DNA from: Bacilli bacterium
GTDB taxonomy: Bacteria > Bacillota_I > Bacilli_A > RF39 > UBA660
Direction: 5' to 3'
Assembly: GCA_016297695.1 (NCBI GenBank)
Contig: JAEDGC010000001.1
Span: 1-64,000 of the forward strand
Length of the DNA stretch: 64,000 bases
In this document: in pieces, positions 19,079-27,705 of the stretch
Position numbering within the stretch: the first letter of the stretch is position 1
Layout of the letters: each line of letters opens with the position of its first letter
Program-made: the position numbers and the translations under genes
Notes under the pieces: model-generated
Databases searched by the model: none
Seen by the model: the letters and a program-made list of their open reading frames with translations, nothing else
Told to the model about the DNA's origin: nothing

Positions 19079-19569
19079 TTACACTCCTCCTTCTCCTTAA
19101 TTTTCTTTTCTAGTTCTATAAAATCCTCTTTAGCCTTTCTTCTTTTATTAACATATTCCATATATTGTTCAGCTCTATTTTTCATAGTATTAGTACTATC
19201 AGATGTATACTTTATATAATAACTTAATGCTTCAATAGAAACTTTAATATCTTCAATAAGGTATAGAAGATATTTATAATTTTTCATAATACAAATATAT
19301 TCAGTATCTTTTTCATAAAACTCTTTCTTTGATTCAATGGCATTAATTATATATTCATATGTTTTTTTCTGAATCATATACTCTTTAAGTTTATCTTCTA
19401 AATAAGCTCTATAAGCTTTACTTTCCGCAATCTGATATGCAACATATTTAGAATTAATCTTTTCTCCTTCTTTCAGAATAGCAGTTCCGCTAAATACACC
19501 TCTATCTGTTGCAAAAGTTAAAATAGTCTTATTGTCTATATGTTCTTCTTTTAAAAATTTAAAAGTCAT
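19075..19569 (-). CDS. Coiled-coil protein, unknown
   Basis: 164 residues; after a short beta-rich start (KTILTFATDRGVFSGTAILK) it is a long charged helix ending KKIKEKEECN. No motif. ATGA-type 4-bp overlaps with both neighbours place it in the ThyX operon. Confidence 0.6.
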   Translation of the reverse strand: MTFKFLKEEHIDNKTILTFATDRGVFSGTAILKEGEKINSKYVAYQIAESKAYRAYLEDKLKEYMIQKKTYEYIINAIESKKEFYEKDTEYICIMKNYKYLLYLIEDIKVSIEALSYYIKYTSDSTNTMKNRAEQYMEYVNKRRKAKEDFIELEKKIKEKEECN

Positions 19570-20126
19570 ATTATATTCTCCTTTAAATAAAATCTAATAT
19601 CTGCAATAATATCATCAATTAATACAGGTTTGCAATTATGAGCATCTAATTCACAATGATAGATTAAACCTAGTTTCATATCTATAAATTTATTTGTAGT
19701 ATGGATATGCCCGCATAAATTTATCACTCTTGTTTTAAGAGGCTTTTCAATATCATAATTACTACACAATGTAGGATAATGTGATAAATAAAAATGATAA
19801 TTATTATATTTTAATAAGGTTGCATATTGAATTGATTCAAATATATTTTCTTCTTTATATCTTTCTAATCTTTTATCAGTATCATGATTACCAATTATTA
19901 AATGTTTATGTCCTTTTAATTGTTTTAAAATACTAATTCCTTTTTCTGTATCTCCTAAAACACAATCACCAAGAACATAAACAATATCTTCATTGTTAAT
20001 TGTTTCATTCCAATTTTTAACAATAGTAGCAATCATAACTTCAACTGAATCAAACCCTCTTGGTTTATATATAAAATCTTTATTATGAAATAAATGAAGA
20101 TCACTTGTAATATAAATGTTTGACAT
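19566..20126 (-). CDS. Calcineurin-like metallophosphatase
   Basis: 186 residues from ATG at 20126 (an upstream ATG at 20189 would overlap the previous gene). Metal ligands are plain: SDLHLFH, VYVLGDCVLGD, IGNHD, LSHYP and CGHIHT. Family members hydrolyse phosphodiesters or phosphomonoesters, and some act on nucleic acid or cyclic phosphate ends. In a phage with ribozymes and an RNA ligase a role in RNA 3'-end repair is possible but not shown. Confidence 0.88.
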   Translation of the reverse strand: MSNIYITSDLHLFHNKDFIYKPRGFDSVEVMIATIVKNWNETINNEDIVYVLGDCVLGDTEKGISILKQLKGHKHLIIGNHDTDKRLERYKEENIFESIQYATLLKYNNYHFYLSHYPTLCSNYDIEKPLKTRVINLCGHIHTTNKFIDMKLGLIYHCELDAHNCKPVLIDDIIADIRFYLKENII

Positions 20127-20127
20127 T

Positions 20128-20487
20128 TTATTTATCACCAACCTTATATTTACAATTACTAATATTTGCGGCATCCCAACATTTTCCATCTATATTATAT
20201 TTGCAATTACCTTGTGTACAACTTACTAAGTCACTTATAGGTACTCTTAATCCATTAACAAATCTGCCTAAACTAAATTCTAAATTAAAATCTTCAATAG
20301 TATATTTATTATCACAATCTTTTATTTCTGCATGATTTGTTTCTTTTCCGCAAAAGACACAAAATAGTTTTTTTAAATGTCCAGATTCTCTTTTAGAACA
20401 GTTTTTTCTAATTATTGGAATGCCTTCTTTTCCACATTCACAACAAAAAAACCTACTTAATTCACAACAGAAAAGTTTATTTACCAT
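20128..20487 (-). CDS. Cysteine-rich zinc-binding protein
   Basis: 119 residues with three Cys clusters: CCELSRFFCCECGKEG, CVFCGKE and CTQGNCKYNIDGKC...NCKY. Probably two or more zinc ribbons. Such proteins recur in phages next to similar ones (20128, 34485, 46787 here). Function unknown. Confidence 0.65.
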   Translation of the reverse strand: MVNKLFCCELSRFFCCECGKEGIPIIRKNCSKRESGHLKKLFCVFCGKETNHAEIKDCDNKYTIEDFNLEFSLGRFVNGLRVPISDLVSCTQGNCKYNIDGKCWDAANISNCKYKVGDK

Positions 20488-20511
20488 TTAACATCAACTC
20501 CTTATAAATAT

Positions 20512-20561
20512 ATTATAACAAAAATTTTCAAAAAAATAAAGAGAGAAATAATTCTCTCTTT
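20512..20561 (-). promoter_or_regulatory. Fused terminator-promoter module after the RNA ligase
   Basis: Hairpin AAAGAGAGAA/TTCTCTCTTT (20538-20561), T-run, TATAAT 20512-20517. Ends the ligase transcript and starts the ThyX operon. Confidence 0.65.
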
Positions 20562-21762
20562 ATGAATGATATTTAAGTAAAAATTTATTAGATACAGCCT
20601 TGAAAGATTGTACTCCGTTAGTCCCTCTAAGAACGATACCTTCTCTCATTCCGCCATCTATCTTAGAATTTTCTGATTCCGCATATGCAAGCAATTCATC
20701 ACAAGAATTAGGTAATATAAAATTAGTATCAAGAATTGGTACTGTTGGTAATCCTAATTCATCCATTAATGTTTTCATTATTTCAGGATTTGCTCTTACT
20801 TCATTGCCATTTTTATCACCATAGATTACATTGAATACAGCAAGATCAATTGAATCCATATTGTAAGTGCGGCGCTGGATATTTTTGCCATAAATTTCAC
20901 CTTGAATAGTTACATATTCAATATCTTTATTTGTATAAGATTTAGCCATATTAAACAATTTTTCAAGGCGTTCTCTCATATTATATCTTTCCGCAATTTC
21001 AAGATATACATTTGTTTCATAAAAACACTTCTTATTTGGCTTATCAAAGCATACATTTCTTGAACATACACGATAGTCAAATTTATTAAACTTAGTTTTT
21101 CTTAAAGTAAAGGTTGAAGAACATCCATCTATCTTCTCTGTTACCATCCAGATCTTTTTATCTTTATCTGGGTCAGAGAAGAGGAAAGGCATGTTTTGCA
21201 CCCTCTCCTCGTCTGTCTTCTTTACCCAAGATGGGAATGCGGACTTCTTATCCCTTTTCTTGCCAAAGAAGAAAAACATTATTTCTCTTCCAGTCTTAAA
21301 CTTCATTATATTTTTTACAATAGGATTCTTAAACAACTTCTTATGTCTTTGCTTCATCTTATCATACTTATTTGCGGACGGTGCTTTTCTATCATTATCG
21401 CCAGCTTCATAGTATGTAATACCTAACTCTTTTGTTAAAAAATCTCCTACTTTATGAGTATCTTCTTCCCAACCAAAATCAGAAAAAGACATAAGTAATC
21501 CTTGAGAAATACACTTACACATTTTTAAAGTTTTTACTTTATAATTTCTTTTTTCAAGGAATAAAAAAGGTTCTTTAATAGGAACTCTTGAATCAACTTC
21601 AATATATACAGCTTTATCTCCTACTTTAAACTGATTTTTCTGTACAATAATATGCCATCCGCCCACTGTAGCAAGTTCAACTCTATCATAATTAGGAATA
21701 GGTTGAATCTCATCTATTGTTACTACATATGCAAGTTGACGATTACCATTCTTATCTAAAAT
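20560..21762 (-). CDS. ATP-dependent RNA ligase (Rnl, DRB0094/Rnl5-like)
   Basis: 400 residues if translation starts at ATT (21762), which sits 9 nt after GGAG. The first canonical start in frame, GTG at 21666, would cut off the conserved N-terminus AYVVTIDEIQPIPNYDRVEL. Nucleotidyltransferase motifs: I EKIDGCSS (Lys nucleophile), IIIa-like LAVFNVIYG, IV MREGIVLRG and V KFLLKYHS. An N-terminal OB-like domain precedes them, as in this ligase group. Joins 3'-OH and 5'-phosphate RNA ends; best candidate to seal the split tRNAs of this phage. Confidence 0.9.
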   Translation of the reverse strand: MLDKNGNRQLAYVVTIDEIQPIPNYDRVELATVGGWHIIVQKNQFKVGDKAVYIEVDSRVPIKEPFLFLEKRNYKVKTLKMCKCISQGLLMSFSDFGWEEDTHKVGDFLTKELGITYYEAGDNDRKAPSANKYDKMKQRHKKLFKNPIVKNIMKFKTGREIMFFFFGKKRDKKSAFPSWVKKTDEERVQNMPFLFSDPDKDKKIWMVTEKIDGCSSTFTLRKTKFNKFDYRVCSRNVCFDKPNKKCFYETNVYLEIAERYNMRERLEKLFNMAKSYTNKDIEYVTIQGEIYGKNIQRRTYNMDSIDLAVFNVIYGDKNGNEVRANPEIMKTLMDELGLPTVPILDTNFILPNSCDELLAYAESENSKIDGGMREGIVLRGTNGVQSFKAVSNKFLLKYHS

Positions 21763-21794
21763 AAGTCATCACTCCTTTTTCATTTGCTATAATA

Positions 21795-21823
21795 ATTATA
21801 ACAAAAATTTTTAATAAAATAAA
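21795..21823 (-). promoter_or_regulatory. Leftward promoter for the RNA ligase
   Basis: TATAAT at 21795-21800 with the usual TTTTTGT spacer; -35 position is only TTTATT. The leader contains a 4-codon ORF (ATG AAA AAG GAG) whose GGAG is also the ligase ribosome site. Confidence 0.55.
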
Positions 21824-21906
21824 GAAACAATTTTTGCTTTTGTTTTTAACTTTTCTCTTCTCTTCTCTCTGTATATATTTTATAAAAAAATTTTTGGAAA
21901 GTCAAG

Positions 21907-21951
21907 TTGGACAATTTATAATCAATGGTTATAAATATTTTTAGATATAAT
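21907..21951 (+). promoter_or_regulatory. Rightward promoter of the tail/lysis operon with TTGGACAAT box
   Basis: TATAAT 21946-21951 (a second overlaps it), preceded by TAAATATTTTTAG and, 39 bp upstream, TTGGACAAT (21907-21915). The same box, spacing and AT block occur before 54180. No good -35 at 17 bp, so an activator is likely. 21763-21984 holds only the two divergent promoters. Confidence 0.6.
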
Positions 21952-21984
21952 ATAATGAGGAGATAAAAGGAGGATAAAAATAAA

Positions 21985-22404
21985 ATGTCTATATCAAAAA
22001 ATACTAATTTTATTCCTATTAGAACTATAAAGACTAAACTTAATACTATTCCAATTCGTTCTGGGCAAATTATCTTAGTGATTGATACGCAAGAAATTTA
22101 TTTAGATTGTATTAAAGATAGTACATTACAAAGAATATTGTTTAATACTATAGATGTATTACCTAGAACTACAGAAATTAGTTTTAATGATGAAGGGTTT
22201 GACTTATCTTATATATTAAGAGATACAAATTTATTTAATAGTTATATAATTGAAAAAGATAGAGATGAAACTGAAATCACAGGTATTTTAAATAAAACAA
22301 CAGGAGACTATATAAAGATTAAAGGGTTAAATTTAGATGATGAACAAAAAATCAGAGCCTTGACTTTTGATGAAATAAATGTTATACTTAATTCAGTGGG
22401 GTGA
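21985..22404 (+). CDS. Tail or baseplate-associated structural protein
   Basis: 139 residues, first gene of the tail operon with AGGAGG. The start FIPIRTIKTKLNTIPIRSGQIILVIDTQEIYLD resembles the N-terminal module of phage tail-fibre and baseplate proteins that read 'G-x-V-Y-F-A-T-D-T-K-x-I-Y-L'. No enzymatic motif. Structural role inferred from context. Confidence 0.65.
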   Translation: MSISKNTNFIPIRTIKTKLNTIPIRSGQIILVIDTQEIYLDCIKDSTLQRILFNTIDVLPRTTEISFNDEGFDLSYILRDTNLFNSYIIEKDRDETEITGILNKTTGDYIKIKGLNLDDEQKIRALTFDEINVILNSVG

Positions 22405-22405
22405 T

Positions 22406-22606
22406 AATATGGCGGAATCTTCAAATTTTCAAAAAGGATTAATGATGGGGTTAGCTGCGGGATGGTTATCCGTATCAAAAAAGGCAGAGATTATAGAAAT
22501 TGAGAAGCCAATATATATTGATAAACCAGTTGTTTCACCAATTCTTCAGGCTACTATTGGTTTTGTTAGCACCGCGCCAACTGTGCAGAAGGAGGTAAAA
22601 ATATGA
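22406..22606 (+). CDS. Small tail-operon protein
   Basis: 66 residues from the ATG at 22406, which overlaps the previous stop region. Contains a short hydrophobic GLMMGLAAGWL segment then EIIEIEKPIYIDKPVV. Could be a small scaffold or membrane-active protein; unknown. Confidence 0.6.
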   Translation, partial: NMAESSNFQKGLMMGLAAGWLSVSKKAEIIEIEKPIYIDKPVVSPILQATIGFVSTAPTVQKEVKI

Positions 22607-23328
22607 GTTTAACGGATGGATCAAAGAGTTTTGATTCTACTGCTTTAGGATTAGCAACAGCTATGCATGAAGTTATTAAATCTGTTTTTGTAACTGCAAA
22701 TTTAGATACTACAGATAATACAGATAATATTACTATATATTTTGATTCAAATAAAAAAGATGGGTTTTCTATAACAAGAGAAGGAAATATACGTATTACT
22801 TATATTGTACAAAATATTCAATATCAATATGCTTATACTGGTCAAACAATAGGTAGTTTTTCTATGTTATATTATAATATCAGTGCAAATAAAGATATAA
22901 TTGCTTTTGGATTAACTCCAGGCGTATTAGATTTTGGATTTGGATATGAGAAAAAAATCGGATATTGGGAATTTTTTATTGGGAGCATAAATCCAAAATC
23001 TTTGGTAAAACAATCCGCATATTTATTTATTACGGATAAAGCTCTATTTAAGTCGCAATCCGATTCTAAGCAATCATATAACAGATGGCGAACTAGTTCT
23101 ACAGATTTTAATATATCATTAGTACAGCTTCCTTTATTTGTTATTCCTGGAAATTTTAATAGTCTATTTGAAGTTGTGAGTAATTATTATGATTATCAAT
23201 TTAATTTATATTCAGTTATTTATTCAAATAATAAATTTTATAGATTACTCCAATCTAAAGATATTGATTATTCTATTGAAGGATCTAAAAATTCAATAAT
23301 ATTAGCTATGGAAGTAGCAGATGATTAA
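22603..23328 (+). CDS. Tail-associated beta-rich protein
   Basis: 241 residues, strongly beta-like (alternating hydrophobic/polar, many Tyr, Asn, Ser). Overlaps the previous gene by 4 bp and ends 23 bp before the large fibre gene. Likely a fibre connector or baseplate protein by position; no motif recognised. Confidence 0.65.
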   Translation: MSLTDGSKSFDSTALGLATAMHEVIKSVFVTANLDTTDNTDNITIYFDSNKKDGFSITREGNIRITYIVQNIQYQYAYTGQTIGSFSMLYYNISANKDIIAFGLTPGVLDFGFGYEKKIGYWEFFIGSINPKSLVKQSAYLFITDKALFKSQSDSKQSYNRWRTSSTDFNISLVQLPLFVIPGNFNSLFEVVSNYYDYQFNLYSVIYSNNKFYRLLQSKDIDYSIEGSKNSIILAMEVADD

Positions 23329-23351
23329 ATAAAAAAAGGGGGTAAAAGGAG

Positions 23352-26300
23352 ATGGCTGATGAAGCTTTTTTAGACGGAGAAGGCTTAACTCAAGTGGTTA
23401 CTTGGTTAAGAGATAAAGATGTTGGACAATATACAGATGAATCTAAGACTAATGAAATATTTAATGATTATTCTAACAATAAAGCAAAAGGGAATTATAA
23501 TCATGCAGAAGGATATAATACTCAAGCAATAGGTTCATATAATCATGCAGAAGGTTATAATACTACAGCTGGTTCATATCAAAATGCCTATTACAGATAC
23601 TGCGGAAATCCAATTTTACAAGTTGAAAGTGGAACTTCTATTATTAGTAAAGCTACAATAGATAGTAATAATTATCAAATATCTGGAAAAACTGGTGCTT
23701 TCTCACTAGATAGTATAGAGCTACCAGAAGATTTTACTGTAGGAAAATATAGTTCAGAATTACAGATATTTGATTACAATTATGTTTTTAATAATGATAA
23801 TTGGTATACTACACAAATTACTAATATAGAAACGACTGATGAATTAAATTCTTTGTTTACTACTTTATTTGAAAATAATTCAAATATAAATAGAAAAATA
23901 TATATGGTTTCAGAAGAACCAACAGAGGTATCTGATGATTTATATATATATAATGGCGCAATATATTGTTCTGCTTTTATGGATAATAAAATTACTGTAT
24001 CAGAAGATACTATTAACGTCCTTACAACTATTAATACTCTTGAATCTCAAAAAGATAATTATATTACAACATTATATGTAAATGAATCTAATACATTTGG
24101 TTTTATATATTATTTAGCTGACGATAGTTTAATATTATTTAAACAAGAATATGATATTAATAATATAATAACAATAATTAATCTAACTAATAACTATGGT
24201 ACTTTTAAGAAAATTGATAAAGTTTATCAGTCTGCGCCAACTATAACTACTCAATTAGGCTTAGTATGTGGAACTTCTTTTAATTCAACAACAACTCCGC
24301 AATATTATGGAAAGAGTGGTAAATGGGAATATCTTAATGAATATAATGTTGTATTAACTATTACAGAATCAGATAGGACAGTTTATGATAGCGAAGGAAA
24401 TCCAACAGATGTTGTTAATCCATCACTTATAGTTACATATAATGATGAAATTTTAATAAATAAGACAGTAGATTTTGCTACTGATACTCTTGATTTTATT
24501 TATAATAAAAATGAAGAAGAAATTTTTAATTGGTATTTAGATGGTAGTATAGTAGATTTATCTGAATATGGAATTTCAGTAGAAAATCAACAAGAATACG
24601 ATATTATTTCTTTTGAATTAAATAAAGTTTATATATCTTATGATTCAGAAGGTAATCAAATAGAAAAAAATCAAGAAGAATTTTATAATGATAATCACGC
24701 ATCTGGAACTACTTCTTATATATTTAATGGTACTGCATCGGGAAATTGGGTTAAAATTGTAAAAGATGGTGCAATAGGAAATACTACTTATTGTCACGCA
24801 GAGGGTTATAAGACTATCGCAACTGGGACAGGAGCTCACGTTGAAGGTGGTTGTTACAAGGAAGACGGAACAGAAAATACTTCGCGTGTAATTAGCATAT
24901 CTTCTTTGGAACCTGATGGAGAACCTACAGAAGTAGAAATCATATCTTCTCGTGCTGACGGTATACAAGCTCATGCTGAAGGTACTCAGACATACGCATA
25001 TGGATATTCCTCTCATGCAGAAGGTTATCAAACTATCGTAACTGGACCTGATAGTCACGCTGAAGGAATACAGACTCAGGTTGCCGGTAGCGGTTGTCAC
25101 GCAGAAGGCCTTCAAACAAAAGTACACGCAGGTACGGCAAACCACGTTGAAGGATTAAGTTTATCAATCGCTGATGGAACAGCAAATCATGCAGAAGGTA
25201 TGTTTAATACAATTTCAAACGGCTTAGCAAATCACAATGAGGGTATGTCAAATATAATCTCTTCTACCGGTAATTGTAATCATGCAGAAGGCAATGGTCA
25301 TTATATATATAACGGAACAGCAAACCATGCAGAAGGATATGGTCATCATATTAACGAAACTACTGCTGGCGACTATAATAGTGTTAGAAATTATGCAAAT
25401 ACTACTGATGGTAATTATGCTTCTGATATTTGCTGTGGTACTAATAAAGTTAAAGGCTGTAAATATACAAGCGTTAGCGGACAATCTAATACAGTAACAA
25501 ATGATTATGCTTCTATTATATCTGGTATGAATAATACAACAGAAGGTGGCTGGAGAAATATTATAGGTGGAGATAGGAATGAACTTCAAGGCGGACTTAA
25601 TATTATATCTGGTCAAGGCAATAAAGTTAGTGGTAATGTAAATATTATTGTAGCAAATGGTGAAACTGTTAATGGTAGTTATAATCTCATTTCTGGTCTT
25701 AATAGCACAGCACTAAAAGGTGATGGCAATATTATAGGTGGTACTGCTCATTCTAATTGCAGCGGGGATAATAATTTAATATTTGGTGATGTTAATTCTG
25801 TTAGTGGTAATCAAAACATCATAGGTGGTACAAGTAATAAAATAGTTACAATAGAAAAAAATAAATATTCTAGGGATAATGCAATTTTTGGAAGTATTAA
25901 TTCTATTTATTCAGGAGAGAGCAGTATCATCGGAGGTACTTATAATACCTCATATAATTCATTTCAATTTATTTTTGGTACTAGTCTTCAATCGGGGAAT
26001 ACAGACACTATTAACTCGGCGAGATCCGCTCTGGTCATTGGTGAGTGTAATGAAAATTGTTTTACCGATACCGAATATGTACTAACTAATGATACCATTT
26101 ATTATGACACTCATAGTAAAACTTACTATTATATTAAAAATGATGAATATTATAAAATAGAAATTCTTTCAAATACAACTCCTAATAGTAATTGGTATGA
26201 ATTAGTAAATGATGAATACATAAAAACTCAAGATAAAGAAATGATAGAAAATAAAGAATATTATTATAGATATAGTGATACTGATTATAGATTAATAAAA

Positions 26301-26552
26301 ATAAAAAATACCGAAATTACTCAACCCATCTATGAAATTAAACAATATATAATGATTGCAGGTAATGGAATCTATGATAATAGATCTAATGCTTTAGAAT
26401 TAGATTATCAAGGTAATTTACAAACATCTGGAGATATTATAAATGGTGATGGGGTAGTGCTTGGAGCATATATATCTAATGAAAAAATTGATGAAATATG
26501 GGATAATATTTTTGGAGGAGGTAGAGTATGCTTAGTACAGACGAGTTCTTAA
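23352..26552 (+). CDS. Tail fibre with YadA-like head repeats
   Basis: 1,066 residues. Two blocks of YadA/trimeric-adhesin-head-like repeats: NHAEGYNTQAIGSYNHAEGY near residues 50-75 and a long block about 480-860 with HAEG, SHAEGYQT, NHAEG, then N-x-I-x-G-G repeats (IISGMNNTTEGG, NIIGGTAHS). Between them is an inserted beta-rich domain (about 80-470). Such repeats form trimeric left-handed beta rolls, suiting a host-receptor fibre. The C-terminus overlaps the next start by 25 bp. Confidence 0.85.
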   Translation: MADEAFLDGEGLTQVVTWLRDKDVGQYTDESKTNEIFNDYSNNKAKGNYNHAEGYNTQAIGSYNHAEGYNTTAGSYQNAYYRYCGNPILQVESGTSIISKATIDSNNYQISGKTGAFSLDSIELPEDFTVGKYSSELQIFDYNYVFNNDNWYTTQITNIETTDELNSLFTTLFENNSNINRKIYMVSEEPTEVSDDLYIYNGAIYCSAFMDNKITVSEDTINVLTTINTLESQKDNYITTLYVNESNTFGFIYYLADDSLILFKQEYDINNIITIINLTNNYGTFKKIDKVYQSAPTITTQLGLVCGTSFNSTTTPQYYGKSGKWEYLNEYNVVLTITESDRTVYDSEGNPTDVVNPSLIVTYNDEILINKTVDFATDTLDFIYNKNEEEIFNWYLDGSIVDLSEYGISVENQQEYDIISFELNKVYISYDSEGNQIEKNQEEFYNDNHASGTTSYIFNGTASGNWVKIVKDGAIGNTTYCHAEGYKTIATGTGAHVEGGCYKEDGTENTSRVISISSLEPDGEPTEVEIISSRADGIQAHAEGTQTYAYGYSSHAEGYQTIVTGPDSHAEGIQTQVAGSGCHAEGLQTKVHAGTANHVEGLSLSIADGTANHAEGMFNTISNGLANHNEGMSNIISSTGNCNHAEGNGHYIYNGTANHAEGYGHHINETTAGDYNSVRNYANTTDGNYASDICCGTNKVKGCKYTSVSGQSNTVTNDYASIISGMNNTTEGGWRNIIGGDRNELQGGLNIISGQGNKVSGNVNIIVANGETVNGSYNLISGLNSTALKGDGNIIGGTAHSNCSGDNNLIFGDVNSVSGNQNIIGGTSNKIVTIEKNKYSRDNAIFGSINSIYSGESSIIGGTYNTSYNSFQFIFGTSLQSGNTDTINSARSALVIGECNENCFTDTEYVLTNDTIYYDTHSKTYYYIKNDEYYKIEILSNTTPNSNWYELVNDEYIKTQDKEMIENKEYYYRYSDTDYRLIKIKNTEITQPIYEIKQYIMIAGNGIYDNRSNALELDYQGNLQTSGDIINGDGVVLGAYISNEKIDEIWDNIFGGGRVCLVQTSS

Positions 26553-26791
26553 ATATAGAAGGGTTTACTCATACCCTCGAAAAAATAAAGTCAATAACAA
26601 GCACTTATATGTATGAACAGGGAGTTGCTGCAAATATCTGGGAGATTAATCATAATATGGGTAAATTTCCTTCTGTTACGGTAGTTGATAGTGCAGGAAG
26701 TGTAGTAATTGGCGCAATTGAATATATAGATATAAATAATTTAAAAATTACTTTTAATAGTAGTTTTGGTGGAAAAGCTTATTTGAATTAA
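26528..26791 (+). CDS. Short fibre tip/receptor-binding protein
   Basis: 87 residues behind GGAGG. The second half, WEINHNMGKFPSVTVVDSAGSVVIGAIEYIDINNLKITF...GKAYLN, is the compact beta domain often seen at the ends of phage fibres and collar proteins. Probably a detachable tip or fibre-like subunit. Confidence 0.75.
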   Translation: MLSTDEFLNIEGFTHTLEKIKSITSTYMYEQGVAANIWEINHNMGKFPSVTVVDSAGSVVIGAIEYIDINNLKITFNSSFGGKAYLN

Positions 26792-26805
26792 AAGGAGGAA
26801 CTTAA

Positions 26806-27690
26806 ATGGCTGCTGAAAATAAATTTTTAGTACATTTAAATTTAAACGGAAATGAAATTAGAAATGTGATTCTACAAAATTTGAGTAGCGCACCAGAGGT
26901 AGAAACTGGTACGAATATAGGTAGAATGTACTATGATACAACAGAACTGACACCAAAAATCTTTAATGGAACTGAATGGGTTTCTTTTGGTGGAAGTGAA
27001 GATACTAATACAACTTATTCTTTTAGTATTACTGAAAAAAATGCTGACGGTAATAAGGAAAAATATTTCCATTGGGAAGATTCTGATGGAAAAAGTGGAG
27101 ATATTCTAATTGTAACAATAGATGGAACTGTATCTAGTACATCTACTAATCCAATACAAAATAAAATTATAAAAGCTTATGTAGATACAACAGCAGAATC
27201 TACTTTAGCAAGTGCAAAAGAATATGCTGATGGATTAGTTACAAGAGCTATGAATTATAAAGGTACAATTAGTCGTAGTTCGGGCTTACCAACAGAAAAT
27301 GTAAAAATTGGAGATACTTATAAGGTTGCGGAAGCTGGAACTTACGCTAGTCAAACAGCTAAAGTGGGTGACATATTTATAGCTTCTTCTGCTACTCCTA
27401 CTTGGGATTATATTCCATCTGGTGATGAATCAAACGTGATTGTATATACAGCTACTAATCCAACTCTTACTGCTACATCTGGTGGGGTTTGTGAATGGTC
27501 TATTACTACAGTTGCCGCATCAAAAAATTCAATTCAATCTGTTGCGGTTTATGAAAATTCAACAAATGAACAAGTTTATCCTAATATTACTATATCAGGA
27601 ACTTCAAATCCTACAATTAAGATAACCATTGGAGCATCTGTAGGTACTACTATTAATGCAAATACATATACTGCACGATACATTTATTAA
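26806..27690 (+). CDS. Tail fibre protein
   Basis: 294 residues. Begins with a fibre N-terminal module (LNLNGNEIRNVILQNLS...GRMYYDTTELTPKIFNGTEWVSFG) common in Gram-positive phage fibres, then a predicted triple-helical stretch (PIQNKIIKAYVDTTAESTLASAKEYADGLV) and a beta domain. Co-operonic with the 1,350-residue fibre, whose start repeats the YVDTTA motif. Confidence 0.8.
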   Translation: MAAENKFLVHLNLNGNEIRNVILQNLSSAPEVETGTNIGRMYYDTTELTPKIFNGTEWVSFGGSEDTNTTYSFSITEKNADGNKEKYFHWEDSDGKSGDILIVTIDGTVSSTSTNPIQNKIIKAYVDTTAESTLASAKEYADGLVTRAMNYKGTISRSSGLPTENVKIGDTYKVAEAGTYASQTAKVGDIFIASSATPTWDYIPSGDESNVIVYTATNPTLTATSGGVCEWSITTVAASKNSIQSVAVYENSTNEQVYPNITISGTSNPTIKITIGASVGTTINANTYTARYIY

Positions 27691-27705
27691 TAAGGAGGCA
27701 TTAAA

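Noticed and set aside
21755..21790. UGA recoding to extend the RNA ligase
   Set aside because: The in-frame ATG-AAA-AAG-GAG is followed by two TGA codons, but TGA clearly serves as stop elsewhere (for example at 7610 and 45558), and no UCA-anticodon tRNA is convincing.
24645..25616. Cys-rich and other long reverse ORFs inside the tail-fibre genes
   Set aside because: They mirror the repetitive fibre coding strand, lack ribosome sites and are shadows.
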